Positions 15,441-24,134 of a stretch of 64,000 nucleotides of DNA are shown here, piece by piece. A program made the position numbers and the translations under genes. Every line of letters begins with the position of its first letter. Positions within the stretch are counted from its first letter, which is position 1. Source of the stretch: JBAZLV01 sp041650055 (lineage in GTDB: Bacteria; Nitrospirota; UBA9217); NCBI GenBank assembly GCA_041650055.1, contig JBAZLV010000006.1, positions 1 to 64,000 of the forward strand, read 5' to 3'. The notes under the pieces are model-generated. The model was not told the DNA's origin. It saw only the letters and a list, made by a program, of their open reading frames with translations, and did not search any database.

Positions 15441-16790
15441 ATGACAGCAAATTCATATAAAATAGCAATGACGAGCCTGGGATGTCCTAAGAACCAGGTG
15501 GATGCAGAGCAGATGCTTGGCGTGCTTACACGAGCGGGATTTGAGATAACGCCTGACCATGCACAAGCCGATGTTATCATCGTGAATACCTGCGGATTCA
15601 TTCAATCCGCAAAAGAAGAATCGATCGAAGCCATTCTGGATGCCGCAGAAATAAAGAGCAGTGGCAATTGCAAGAAACTGGTAGTCTCCGGCTGTCTTGC
15701 CCAGCGGTATAAGAACGAGCTTATGCACGAATTTCCGGAAGTGGATGCTATTATCGGGATTGCTGAAATCCGGAGAATAGACGAAATTTTAAAAACAGTG
15801 CTCTCGGGATCAAGAAAAGTTCTGGATGTTTCAGCACCAACTATGGTCTGTGGTCTTCCTCGAAGAAGCACAACGCCGCTCCATTATCGCTATCTGAAGA
15901 TCGCCGACGGTTGCAGCAACCGGTGTTCGTATTGTGCTATTCCCATAATCCGGGGAGATTTCATGAGCAGACCGCATGGCTCGATTCTCGAAGAAGCAGC
16001 AAGGTTGGCGGATGAAGGTGCAAAAGAACTGGTCTTAGTTGCCCAGGATTCTACAGGATACAGTGATGAAGGGATGAATCTTCCGCTGCTCTTGAGAAAA
16101 CTTGTCAAGGTTCCCGGAATTGAATGGGTGCGGCTTATGTATGCCCATCCGAACAAGATCGACCAGGATTTGATACACTGTATTGCCGAGGAAGAAAAAA
16201 TTTGCAACTATCTTGACCTTCCGATTCAACATATTGATGCGAATGTCCTTTCTGCAATGAGTCGGAAAGGAACGCCGGATAATATTCAACATACTCTTGA
16301 TGAGCTGCGGACACAGGTTCCTGACATTGCGCTTCGGACGTCGCTCCTGGTAGGATTTCCCGGAGAGACAGAACCAGCATTCAAACGGCTTCTATTATTT
16401 GTAAAGGAAGTTGAATTTGAACATCTTGGGGTGTTTGCTTATTCATCCGAGGAGGGAACTCCAGCATACGATTTGGAGATGACGGTTTCTGAGGAAATTG
16501 CGCAGGAACGGCTTAATCTGATTATGGAAGCCCAGGCAAAAATATCGCTTAAAAAAACCCGTGCGTTAATTGGCTCACGGCAGCGAGTGCTTGTGGATGC
16601 GATGAATGATATGGTGCTTCACGGCAGAACGCAATATCAGGCTCCGGAAATTGACGGTCTTGTTTATCTCTCTGAGGTTGATGCTGAACCTGGCCAGTTT
16701 GTGGATGTTGTGATTTCTGATGCGCGAGAATATGATTTGGTAGGAACTGATAAAAGCAAAACTAAATCACAAATATCAAATAACAAATAA
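15441..16790 (+). CDS. rimO: Ribosomal protein S12 methylthiotransferase RimO
   Basis: The protein has 449 residues: UPF0004 domain (SLGCPKNQVDAE, VNTCGFI, VVSGCLAQRY), radical SAM core with CSNRCSYCAIP as the CxxxCxxC iron-sulfur site, and a C-terminal TRAM domain (SRQRVLVDA to VISDAREYDLVG). It adds a methylthio group to an Asp of S12. The last about a dozen residues (DKSKTKSQISNNK) are encoded by an A-rich intergenic repeat that has run into the gene. Confidence 0.96.
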   Translation: MTANSYKIAMTSLGCPKNQVDAEQMLGVLTRAGFEITPDHAQADVIIVNTCGFIQSAKEESIEAILDAAEIKSSGNCKKLVVSGCLAQRYKNELMHEFPEVDAIIGIAEIRRIDEILKTVLSGSRKVLDVSAPTMVCGLPRRSTTPLHYRYLKIADGCSNRCSYCAIPIIRGDFMSRPHGSILEEAARLADEGAKELVLVAQDSTGYSDEGMNLPLLLRKLVKVPGIEWVRLMYAHPNKIDQDLIHCIAEEEKICNYLDLPIQHIDANVLSAMSRKGTPDNIQHTLDELRTQVPDIALRTSLLVGFPGETEPAFKRLLLFVKEVEFEHLGVFAYSSEEGTPAYDLEMTVSEEIAQERLNLIMEAQAKISLKKTRALIGSRQRVLVDAMNDMVLHGRTQYQAPEIDGLVYLSEVDAEPGQFVDVVISDAREYDLVGTDKSKTKSQISNNK

Positions 16791-16812
16791 ATTCCAAATT
16801 TCAAATATTCGA
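16755..16812. repeat. A-rich short-period repeat, copy 2 (overlaps rimO 3' end)
   Basis: CAAATATCAAATAACAAATAAATTCCAAATTTCAAATATTCGAG-type sequence: repeated CAAAT units 8-10 nt apart. It supplies the last rimO codons and the gap before the S1 gene. Confidence 0.65.
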
Positions 16813-16824
16813 GGAAGGGAAAGT

Positions 16825-18033
16825 ATGGAAGGAATCAATCAACCAGTAACTTCACCTGACAGTAATGAAGAAAATTTCGCTGATATGCTCGAAAAGAGCA
16901 TGACCAAAGGAAGGAAAAGGCTTGAGCCCGGCCAGATGGTCGAGGCTTCGATTGTCCAGATAACGCCGGAATGGATATTCCTTGATCTTGGCGGGAAAGG
17001 CGAAGGTTACCTCGACAAGAAGGAATTCATCACTCCTGAGGGAACTCTGACCGTAAAAGTCGGGGACACTGTCCGTGCATATTTTCTTTCATCCAAAAAT
17101 AATGAAATGCATTTTACAACAAAGATCGGTGCTGGTCCTGCAGGACAAAAGCAGATCGAAGACGCATGGAATAATGGCATCCCTGTTGAAGGCACGATTA
17201 CCAAAGAAGTGAAAGGCGGATTCGAAATCAAGATCGCAGGCAGCGTTCGTGCGTTCTGCCCGTTTTCGCAGACCGGAATTCGGCGTGAGGAGAACCAGGA
17301 AGAATATATTGGCCGGTCACTTTCTTTTAAGATCACCGAATACACCGACAGAAACATTGTTCTTTCTCGAAGGATCATTCTTGATGAAGAAAAAGAACGC
17401 ATGAAGAAGGAATTGCAATCCAAATTAAAAGAGGGCATGAAAGTCAAAGGGACTGTTGTATCCATTCAGAAATTCGGCGCGTTCGTGGATATCGGAGGAC
17501 TCGAAGGATTGATCCCTGCTTCTGAAATTGCATGGGGAAGGACGGAAAATATAAACGATTTTCTCTCGAAAGGCCAAGAAGTGACGGTTATTGTAAAATC
17601 CATCGACTGGTCGAAAAACCGAATTTCATTCAGCCTAAAAGATGCTCTGCCCGATCCCTGGGATCAGGTGGCAGAACTGTATAAAGTCGGGTCATATTAT
17701 CCGGGAACCGTAACCCGGCTCATGTCTTTTGGCGCTTTTGTAATGTTAAAAAGTGGAGTTGAGGGACTTATTCATATCTCAAAGCTGGGCGGCGGCAGAC
17801 GGCTGAACCATCCAAAAGAAGTTGTCAAAGAAGGTCAACCCGTCGAAATAAAGGTGGAAGCGATTGACCGAGAAAAGAAAAAACTTTCCCTTGTGCTTGC
17901 CGATGTCAGCCGTGAAGAAGAAGAGGCGGCAGCAACCTTGAAGAACTATCAGGATCAGGCAAAAGAAGCGCCGAAAAGTCTGGGAACATTGGGCGAACTG
18001 CTTCAGGCAAAGATGAAGCAAAAGGAAAAGTAG
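16825..18033 (+). CDS. Four-S1-domain RNA-binding protein (S1-like)
   Basis: The protein has 402 residues. Four S1/OB domains begin near residues 35, 115, 200 and 285; the last two are clearest (GTVVSIQKFGAFVDIGGLEGLIPASEI and GTVTRLMSFGAFVMLKSGVEGLIHIS). The C-terminus is charged. This is shorter than the six-domain E. coli S1 and resembles the S1-domain proteins many bacteria carry as S1 or in addition to it. It may be the ribosomal S1 of this organism or an accessory RNA-binding factor; another rpsA elsewhere in the genome would decide. GGAAGGG precedes the start. Confidence 0.85.
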   Translation: MEGINQPVTSPDSNEENFADMLEKSMTKGRKRLEPGQMVEASIVQITPEWIFLDLGGKGEGYLDKKEFITPEGTLTVKVGDTVRAYFLSSKNNEMHFTTKIGAGPAGQKQIEDAWNNGIPVEGTITKEVKGGFEIKIAGSVRAFCPFSQTGIRREENQEEYIGRSLSFKITEYTDRNIVLSRRIILDEEKERMKKELQSKLKEGMKVKGTVVSIQKFGAFVDIGGLEGLIPASEIAWGRTENINDFLSKGQEVTVIVKSIDWSKNRISFSLKDALPDPWDQVAELYKVGSYYPGTVTRLMSFGAFVMLKSGVEGLIHISKLGGGRRLNHPKEVVKEGQPVEIKVEAIDREKKKLSLVLADVSREEEEAAATLKNYQDQAKEAPKSLGTLGELLQAKMKQKEK

Positions 18034-18040
18034 TACCAGC

Positions 18041-19282
18041 ATGATTACCGCGCTCGTTATTTTTGGTATTACCTACCTATTTATCGGTTTACGCCAGATT
18101 CCTCAGATGCATATAAACCGGCCGGCCGGAGCACTGGTCGGCGCTGTGCTCATGATCGTGTTTGGCGTACTGACCCTTGATCAGGCGTTTGCAGCAATTG
18201 ACATGCATACGCTGCTTCTTCTGCTCGGCATGATGATCATTACCGTGTATCTCAGGATAGCCGGGTTCTTTGAGCTTATGGCAGGTCATATTCTTTCACG
18301 ATCGCATACGCCGCTTCAGCTTCTTATCTTCGTTGTTCTTTCATCAGGATTCCTCTCTGCTCTATTTGTGAATGATACGATCTGCCTCCTGTATACGCCG
18401 ATTATTCTCGAAGTGACAAGTCAGTTAAGAATAAAGCCGATGCCCTATTTGCTTGCTCTTGCTACCTCTTCCAATATCGGAAGCGTCATGACCATTACCG
18501 GCAATCCTCAGAATATGTTGATTGGCATGTATTCCCATATCCCTTATCTTTCTTTTTTGAATGCATTATTTCCTGTTGCGCTTGCAGGACTCGGAATATG
18601 CATTGCCGTCATCTGGTTTGCCTATCGCAATGAAATGAACAGCGACGCATTTCGTTTCCGGCTCGTTATGCCAGCGTACACCGTCAGAAAACCACTGCTT
18701 ACAAAGTCACTTGTGGTCTGTGCAGGAGTGCTTATCGCGTTTTGTTTTGGCTATTCCTATTCTCTGGTTGCAGCTTCAGGAGCTGTTCTCCTTGTGTTGA
18801 TCGGCAGGATAAGCACGGAACAGGTTCTGGCAAGCGTGGACTGGACGCTGCTCTTGTTTTTTGCCGGACTATTCGTTGTTATGCATGGCGTGGAAGTTTC
18901 CGGTCTTGCAGGAGTCATGATCCAGCAAACCGGTGATATTGCATCTCTCTCACCCTTGGGCACAATCACCAGCTTGTCATGTATTTCTGTTGTGCTCTCG
19001 AATCTGGTGAGTAATGTTCCGGCAGTTATGCTGCTAAAACCGCTGATGCAATCACTCAATGACAATTATTTTTCATGGCTCACGCTTGCCATGAGCAGTA
19101 CGCTGGCTGGCAACCTGACGCTCATCGGTTCGGTAGCAAATTTGATCGTGCTTCAGCAGGCGAGAAAAAAAGTGGAAATAGGATTTATGGAATATTTTCG
19201 AGTCGGAGCGTTGATTACTGTTCTGACGATTGCGATCGGGATTCTTGTGCTGGCTGTGGAGCAATTGATCCCTTTTGGTTAG
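18041..19282 (+). CDS. ArsB/NhaD-superfamily anion permease
   Basis: The protein has 413 residues with 10-12 membrane segments. It has two internal repeat-like halves with the signature loops SALFVNDTICLLYTP / SSNIGSVMTITGNPQN and SNLVSNVPAVML / LAGNLTLIGSVANLIV, typical of the ion-transporter superfamily (ArsB, SLC13, YbiR). Substrate is not clear from sequence; an inorganic anion or dicarboxylate is likely. It begins 8 nt after the S1-like gene, probably by chance of operon fusion. Its 3' end overlaps the opposing lipoprotein gene. Confidence 0.88.
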   Translation: MITALVIFGITYLFIGLRQIPQMHINRPAGALVGAVLMIVFGVLTLDQAFAAIDMHTLLLLLGMMIITVYLRIAGFFELMAGHILSRSHTPLQLLIFVVLSSGFLSALFVNDTICLLYTPIILEVTSQLRIKPMPYLLALATSSNIGSVMTITGNPQNMLIGMYSHIPYLSFLNALFPVALAGLGICIAVIWFAYRNEMNSDAFRFRLVMPAYTVRKPLLTKSLVVCAGVLIAFCFGYSYSLVAASGAVLLVLIGRISTEQVLASVDWTLLLFFAGLFVVMHGVEVSGLAGVMIQQTGDIASLSPLGTITSLSCISVVLSNLVSNVPAVMLLKPLMQSLNDNYFSWLTLAMSSTLAGNLTLIGSVANLIVLQQARKKVEIGFMEYFRVGALITVLTIAIGILVLAVEQLIPFG

Positions 19283-19574
19283 TTTTTTCGATCTTTGTAC
19301 AAAGATTCCCGTACTTGAGTTGAGTGCAAATAGTATATGGCAGAGCTACTGTATCAACTACCAGGCTAAATGGCAAATCCCAAAACACTAACCCCTTGTC
19401 TTGATATTGCCCACGAAGAAAGCGAATGTCATTGGCAACACCAGAGTATATACGAGGTATTGTATAATCTGGATCGCATAAAATTGTACTGTGTTCTTTG
19501 CTGCCATCAGCTATTGTTAACAAGGAGGAGCAGCCTAGCAGAAGAAGCAAAAAGCAGGTGAATAACAATCTCAT
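19215..19574 (-). CDS. YceK/YidQ-like (DUF1375) lipoprotein
   Basis: The protein has 119 residues. Lipoprotein signal MRLLFTCFLLLLLGCSS with a clear lipobox. The mature part has PRIYSGVANDIRFL and DLPFSLVVDTVALPYTI, which is the YceK/YidQ pattern (small outer-membrane lipoproteins of unknown role). The gene converges on the permease and overlaps its last 68 nt, so its C-terminal tail (Gln/Ser-rich, not conserved in the family) is encoded antisense to the permease end. Confidence 0.75.
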   Translation of the reverse strand: MRLLFTCFLLLLLGCSSLLTIADGSKEHSTILCDPDYTIPRIYSGVANDIRFLRGQYQDKGLVFWDLPFSLVVDTVALPYTICTQLKYGNLCTKIEKTNQKGSIAPQPAQESRSQSSEQ

Positions 19575-19742
19575 AGTGACTTCTAATCCTTCACTGGCGC
19601 TTTATCAGTAGGAACGGCTTGTTGTTTATTCCATTCAGCAGAATTATTGTTTTTTAGCAATGGTTAGAACCTTGCTTCTCGTGTAATCTAGTTAAGAATA
19701 ATTATCAAAAGTAAAGAAGTGCCCAAACAGCCATCACGATTA

Positions 19743-20141
19743 CTATTTTTGACGACGCTTACAAATGTATTTCGATACTGGGCCGAATACATACCATAAA
19801 ATAAATAAATCTACTAGAAGCTCGGCGATGAAGAGATATCCAATATCTTCTCCAAATATTATTCTTTCTCTCATTATATAAGAGGCATTTATGAATATAA
19901 CGCATAAAAATGTTCCCACTACTAATTTGGTTATTTCTATTCTAGATAATAAGCGGCCATTCTCCTCTATAAATCTGTAAGCTGGCAAACTTGCGCTTAC
20001 ACCAACAATAAATATTGTCTTATAGTATTCAGCTTGAATAATCGATAAGAATATAGACAAGGATAAGCGTAGGATGAGATATGTTAATGCAAAGAGACCA
20101 ACATATTTTAATATAGGAATGTTTTGCTCGTTATTTTTCAT
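19743..20141 (-). CDS. Four-TM membrane protein, ABZJ_00895-like (tentative)
   Basis: The protein has 132 residues; AAGGA lies 7 nt before the ATG at 20141. Four hydrophobic segments: ILKYVGLFALTYLILRL, TIFIVGVSASLPAYRF, KLVVGTFLCVIFINAS and YLFIAELLVDLFILWYVF, with a basic C-terminus (KYICKRRQK). The size and spacing recall the ABZJ_00895 family; no function is known. The gene is A/T-rich relative to its neighbours. Confidence 0.65.
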   Translation of the reverse strand: MKNNEQNIPILKYVGLFALTYLILRLSLSIFLSIIQAEYYKTIFIVGVSASLPAYRFIEENGRLLSRIEITKLVVGTFLCVIFINASYIMRERIIFGEDIGYLFIAELLVDLFILWYVFGPVSKYICKRRQK

Positions 20142-20201
20142 GAGCCGTTCCTTAATAACATAACGAATTGCATAGGCTATTCAACACTTTTCAGTTCATT
20201 A

Positions 20202-20314
20202 CTGACTGTATCAAACACCACTTTATCGATCAAGTGAATAGTATTAATGCAAACGCAAAACCGTTTGTAATCCCGTCATCGCGAGCGACCGCAGGAAGCG
20301 TGGCAATCTCGCTA
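20202..20314. repeat. Long direct repeat, left copy (with CATCGCGAG hairpin unit)
   Basis: It starts CTGACTGTATCAAACACCAC, continues through TCAAGTGAATAGT and CAAACGCAA, and ends in a GCGAGCGACCGCAGGAAGCG / TGGCAATCTCG segment. It is a direct repeat of 21308-21420 with scattered differences. The two copies bracket one lipoprotein gene. Confidence 0.8.
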
Positions 20315-20357
20315 TAAAAAAATTTTGGGTTTTATTCCATTTCAATACAGCCTGATA

Positions 20358-21221
20358 TTATTGAATTTCCGTTATTGAAGTTTGGGTTAATTTACCAGAG
20401 AAAAGAAGTGCTTGATCGCCTAGTGGCATTTCTCCTTTCATAGTAATTGTACCCTCATCTTTAATTTTTGCTTTTTTAGTAATATCGTAACTGAGCTTTC
20501 CTGCATAATCACCAGATGCCTGTATTCCAACCGGCACGGGTTCTGCCGAGATGTCTAACTTCAAATTGCCAATATAATCGAAATAAGCCATTCCATGTTT
20601 TATTCGTAGTAATGTGTAGGTAACAGTCATTTCCATGGCGAAATTTATCCCAAGAAGTGGCATATTTATCGGTGTTTTTTCAGTAAACGATTCTCCGACA
20701 GAAATAGACTTTTTCTGTACCTTACCTTGCTTGCTAAGTTGTTCTAGAAGCGAGGTAAACTGTTTTTTCTCTTCCCGCGATAATTCTGTTGATTCTATTT
20801 CGAAAAAATTCTCATTACCGTCATAATCTGAAGCGCCATGAATGCGTAGGCCTACGAATTTACTCTTTGGGATCCTTTGTACCGGCCCATTATTAAGGCT
20901 TGTTATTGATTCATGTTTAATAAGTTCAAATGTTAGGGGAAAACTGTTATTTTCAGCAATACTGCCGGTCTTGACCTTCATAATCTTCGTTTCTGTGTTA
21001 TGCATTGACACCGGAAAATTTTTTCTGATATCTTCAGTTGCCAAGGATGGAGTTTTAAGTCTCATAGTTATATTCATAGACGTTGATGTTGTAATATTAT
21101 AATGTCTATCTGGTAACTTTACCTCTTTTAGTTCAATTTTTTCGGCTGGAAAAGAAGCACAATTGCATAATAAAAACGGTATTAGAACAACTATAATCAA
21201 AAAAATATGACGATTATTCAT
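20358..21221 (-). CDS. Lipoprotein of unknown function bracketed by direct repeats
   Basis: The protein has 287 residues from the ATG at 21221, chosen for AAAGGGGAAA upstream; a longer frame exists but lacks a ribosome site. Lipoprotein signal NNRHIFLIIVVLIPFLLCNC. The rest is predicted beta-rich, with no motif I recognise: KVKTGSIAENNSFPLTFELI, FVGLRIHGASDYDG, YDITKKAKIKDEGTITMKGE. It has no Cys after the lipobox. It is A/T-rich and is flanked by two copies of a direct repeat, which fits a mobile or recently acquired gene. Confidence 0.75.
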   Translation of the reverse strand: MNNRHIFLIIVVLIPFLLCNCASFPAEKIELKEVKLPDRHYNITTSTSMNITMRLKTPSLATEDIRKNFPVSMHNTETKIMKVKTGSIAENNSFPLTFELIKHESITSLNNGPVQRIPKSKFVGLRIHGASDYDGNENFFEIESTELSREEKKQFTSLLEQLSKQGKVQKKSISVGESFTEKTPINMPLLGINFAMEMTVTYTLLRIKHGMAYFDYIGNLKLDISAEPVPVGIQASGDYAGKLSYDITKKAKIKDEGTITMKGEMPLGDQALLFSGKLTQTSITEIQ

Positions 21222-21307
21222 TTTTCCCCTTTCTGTGTGTGCGCCAGCATCCGTGACCATTGCAATTTATAGAAAAACTTTTAGTGCGAATCATTCCATC
21301 AAACTAC

Positions 21308-21462
21308 CTGACTGTATCAAACACCATTTTATCGGTCAAGTGAATAGTGTTAATTCAAACGCAACAATCTTTTTATTCGTCATTGCGAGCGACTGCAGGG
21401 AGCGTGGCAATCTCGTTGTTAATACAGGATTGCTTCGTCGCTATGCTCCTCGCAATGACACA
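21308..21462. repeat. Long direct repeat, right copy, ending in a CATTGCGAG inverted repeat
   Basis: The first 113 nt match 20202-20314. It then continues to GCTCCTCGCAATGACA, the inverse of GTCATTGCGAGC near 21379, so the right copy holds a full CATTGCGAG...CTCGCAATG hairpin element while the left copy is truncated. Confidence 0.8.
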
Positions 21463-21527
21463 ATATTAAATGCGTTTGTATTAGTTTTGACAATGAATGA
21501 TGCAGGAAGATTGTTAGCCGAGATGTG

Positions 21528-22877
21528 TTATGTTTTTTTCGAAGAAAACATCAGCATCACGAAAGCAATAAAACAAAAAAATCCTCCTGCGATAAAGGCA
21601 GTTCTAAATCCAACAACCGGAACTTCAAACTCTGAATAAATCGTTTCCATGACCGCGATCCCCATTGCCATAGTGATATTCATTGCAGTATTCAGTACTG
21701 CTGAGACGCTGCCTTTGTTCTCTGCTGAAGCAAAATTCATTATACAATGATTAATCGGTGCGAAGAACAGCCCGTATGAAACTGCGAGCATTACGAGATA
21801 AATAACCACAGCAATTGCTCCGTTTTCCAAGCTGACTGTGAACACAAAGGCAGTTGTTGAAGCCAAGAGCATTGCCAAACTACAAAGTTTTCTCGGAGCA
21901 AATTTATCAGAGAGCGGACCTGCATACAAACCTATCGGGATATAAATAATAGAAAATATCATTAAGAGAAATCCGATCTGTTCCGGATTCAACCCCTGCT
22001 GTGTCAGGTAGAAAGGAAGGAGGAAGTTTCCACCAAAGAAGAGAATAAATCCGATTATGGCAGAAAGGACAACCATGACGAATGCGGGCGATGTAAACAA
22101 GGTCATATCTAAAAGCGGGTCCTTGGTTCTTTTCTCTCGAGCAAAAAAGACTATAAAAAAGATAAGGGAAAAAAGTTCAGATCCTATTATTAAGGGAGAA
22201 AACCAACCATGCTCTTGTCCCATATTCAATGTATAAATCAATAAGAATAGAGCAGCTGCTGATAGGATGAGTCCGAGAATATCTATTGTCTGACCTGGTT
22301 TTTTCTCAGGGCTTGCTACATCAGGGATTATGTTGTTGCAAAAGATCAATGCTATTATTCCGAGAGGTAAATTGATCAGAAATATCCATTGCCAGCTAAA
22401 ATGGCTGATAATCAAACCTCCTGCCACCGGTCCGAGTAGAACGCCCAAGGCAGCAGAAGTTGTCATAATGGATAATCCCCATCCGACTTTCTCATGCGGC
22501 AAGTATAAAAGAATAGCAGCAAATGCGCTTACCAGCATCATCGAGCCGCCGATACCTTGCATACATCTGAAGACAATCAACGACCAGAAATTTGGAGATA
22601 TTCCGCACAGAAAAGAACTTATGGTAAAGACGATCATGCCCAGGAGAAATATGTTTTTGAGCTTGAATTGACTGCAGAGCTTGCCAAATAACATGACTGC
22701 GGAAACTTGAGAGAGAACATACGACAGAGCAATCCATGAAGCCTGACTGACGCTGATGTTAAATATATTCACAAACGTGGGCATGGCGATGTTGACGATA
22801 TACGCATCAAATCGCACGAAAAAGATACTGAGAGCTAAGGCGATAATAATAAAAACGTCATTGTTTTTGTCGTTCAT
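21528..22877 (-). CDS. MFS transporter, DHA2-like drug efflux family
   Basis: The protein has 449 residues with 12-14 membrane segments. The N-terminal half has the DHA2-type motifs: FFVRFDAYIVNIAMPTF (motif D1-like), QASWIALSYVLSQVSAVMLFGKL, FRCMQGIGGSMMLVS and ALGVLLGPVAGGLIISHFSWQWIFLINLP (motif C). It probably exports small lipophilic compounds using the proton gradient; the substrate is unknown. No regulator gene is adjacent. Confidence 0.88.
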   Translation of the reverse strand: MNDKNNDVFIIIALALSIFFVRFDAYIVNIAMPTFVNIFNISVSQASWIALSYVLSQVSAVMLFGKLCSQFKLKNIFLLGMIVFTISSFLCGISPNFWSLIVFRCMQGIGGSMMLVSAFAAILLYLPHEKVGWGLSIMTTSAALGVLLGPVAGGLIISHFSWQWIFLINLPLGIIALIFCNNIIPDVASPEKKPGQTIDILGLILSAAALFLLIYTLNMGQEHGWFSPLIIGSELFSLIFFIVFFAREKRTKDPLLDMTLFTSPAFVMVVLSAIIGFILFFGGNFLLPFYLTQQGLNPEQIGFLLMIFSIIYIPIGLYAGPLSDKFAPRKLCSLAMLLASTTAFVFTVSLENGAIAVVIYLVMLAVSYGLFFAPINHCIMNFASAENKGSVSAVLNTAMNITMAMGIAVMETIYSEFEVPVVGFRTAFIAGGFFCFIAFVMLMFSSKKT

Positions 22878-23020
22878 TGATGTTCCTCATGTATCATTGA
22901 GTTCTATTTAATTCTTATCGGTAAAAGAAAACGATCCATTTAACGTATTCTCATTCACCGTTAAGAATATTTCACAACTCATCACTTGAAATTATTTAAT
23001 AGCCTGTGTAAAGTACCGGC

Positions 23021-23563
23021 ATGTATACGACATGTATTACTGCTATGCTAATAAGCTTGTTCAAAATGGCGCAAAAGAATTTTATTCAGCTGGTTTTCGT
23101 CTGTATTGCTGCGGCTCTTTTTTTCATCACAATTGCTGTCACAGGCTCAATAAATTCTGCCGAAAGTGCGGAATATCAGACACTCAAGCATGCAACCCGC
23201 CCGATGCATGCGTACATTACATCCGTTGATTCATCAACAAAGCCAAAAGTATTTCGTATTGTTCTTTTATGTGATACACCAGAAAAAAGAACTCAAGGTT
23301 TGCAAGGATTCCGAAAGCTTAAAAAAAATGAAGCAGCTCTCTTTGTCTTTGATCAGGCCGGGTTGGTTTCCTTTTGGATGGGAACGGTTGCTTATCCAAT
23401 CGATATTATTTTTGTCGGATTAGACAAAAAAGTTGTTCAAGTTTTTTCCTCTTGTCAGCCTGGAAGCCGTGCTCTTTATCCTTCTGGCCAGCCAGCCAAA
23501 TGGGTGATAGAAACAGCCGCAGGTTCGGGCATAAAAATCGGAGATCGAGTCAGTTTTCAATAG
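23021..23563 (+). CDS. DUF192 family exported protein
   Basis: The protein has 180 residues. An N-terminal hydrophobic segment (FIQLVFVCIAAALFFITIAV) directs export; an ATG at 23066 (MAQKNF) is an alternative start. The DUF192 core is clear: DTPEKRTQGLQGFRKL, GLVSFWMGTVAYPIDIIFVG and IETAAGSGIKIGDRVSF. The family is widespread and its biochemical role is not settled. Confidence 0.88.
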   Translation: MYTTCITAMLISLFKMAQKNFIQLVFVCIAAALFFITIAVTGSINSAESAEYQTLKHATRPMHAYITSVDSSTKPKVFRIVLLCDTPEKRTQGLQGFRKLKKNEAALFVFDQAGLVSFWMGTVAYPIDIIFVGLDKKVVQVFSSCQPGSRALYPSGQPAKWVIETAAGSGIKIGDRVSFQ

Positions 23564-23576
23564 AGCTTAGATCAGG

Positions 23577-23640
23577 AAAGTTCAAATTACAAAATCCAAA
23601 TATCAAATCAAGTTTCAAACGACCAATGTAAAAAATACCT
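23577..23640. repeat. A-rich short-period repeat, copy 3
   Basis: TTCAAATTACAAAATCCAAA, TATCAAATCAAGTTTCAAAC, GACCAATGTAAAAAATACC. It shares CAAACGACCAAT with 32688-32702. The surrounding 271-bp gap holds no gene. Confidence 0.6.
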
Positions 23641-23761
23641 TTTTCTTTTTGAAATAATTTGAACCTTGAGCTTTGACATTTGTCATTCGTGTAACGCCTT
23701 ACCAAGCATTTTTCCCTCAGTGCCGGTAAGAATTCAAAAACCCTTAAAACCGCAAAAGCTC

Positions 23762-23790
23762 TTGTTTTTATTCATCTCATTGTTTATAAT
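23762..23790 (+). promoter_or_regulatory. Probable sigma-70 promoter upstream of the FmdB-like gene
   Basis: TTGTTT, 17-nt spacer, TATAAT (23785-23790). A second extended -10, TGATATAAT, ends at 23815 but would leave almost no leader before the GGAGG at 23821. Confidence 0.5.
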
Positions 23791-23834
23791 ACCGATTCCA
23801 AAAAAATGATATAATGCTGTGGAGGTTTTTTCGT

Positions 23835-24134
23835 ATGCCGGTGTATGAGTATGAATGTGGAAATTGCGGAAAGCGCTTTGAAGTTACTCAGAAGTTCAGC
23901 GATCCAGCGCTTACTAAATGCATTCTTTGTCAGGGGAAGAATATACGTAAGGTGCTCTCGACTCCTGCGTTTGTATTAAAAGGTTCTGGTTGGTATGTAA
24001 CGGATTATGCTTCAGAAGACCGGAAAAAAGCCGCTCAATCGGAGAATCCGCAACCTACGGAAACAAAACCGAAAACCGATTGCAAACCCGGGGCCTGTGG
24101 AACTGATTCCTGTCCTGCTAAGGCTGATTCTTAA
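23835..24134 (+). CDS. FmdB-family zinc ribbon protein
   Basis: The protein has 99 residues from the ATG at 23835, with GGAGG at 23821. The N-terminal zinc ribbon MPVYEYECGNCGKRFEV ... CILCQG (two CxxC pairs) is the FmdB regulatory-protein pattern. FVLKGSGWYVTDYA is the usual family continuation. The tail is Cys- and Lys-containing (CKPGACGTDSCPAK). Function is unknown; it is often next to biosynthetic genes. Its stop overlaps the next start (TAATG). Confidence 0.9.
   Translation: MPVYEYECGNCGKRFEVTQKFSDPALTKCILCQGKNIRKVLSTPAFVLKGSGWYVTDYASEDRKKAAQSENPQPTETKPKTDCKPGACGTDSCPAKADS

Noticed and set aside
21235..21639. Plus-strand open frame of 134 residues
   Set aside because: Runs through the CATTGCGAG repeat and the antisense end of the MFS gene; typical repeat translation (GNLVVNTGLLRRYAPRNDT).
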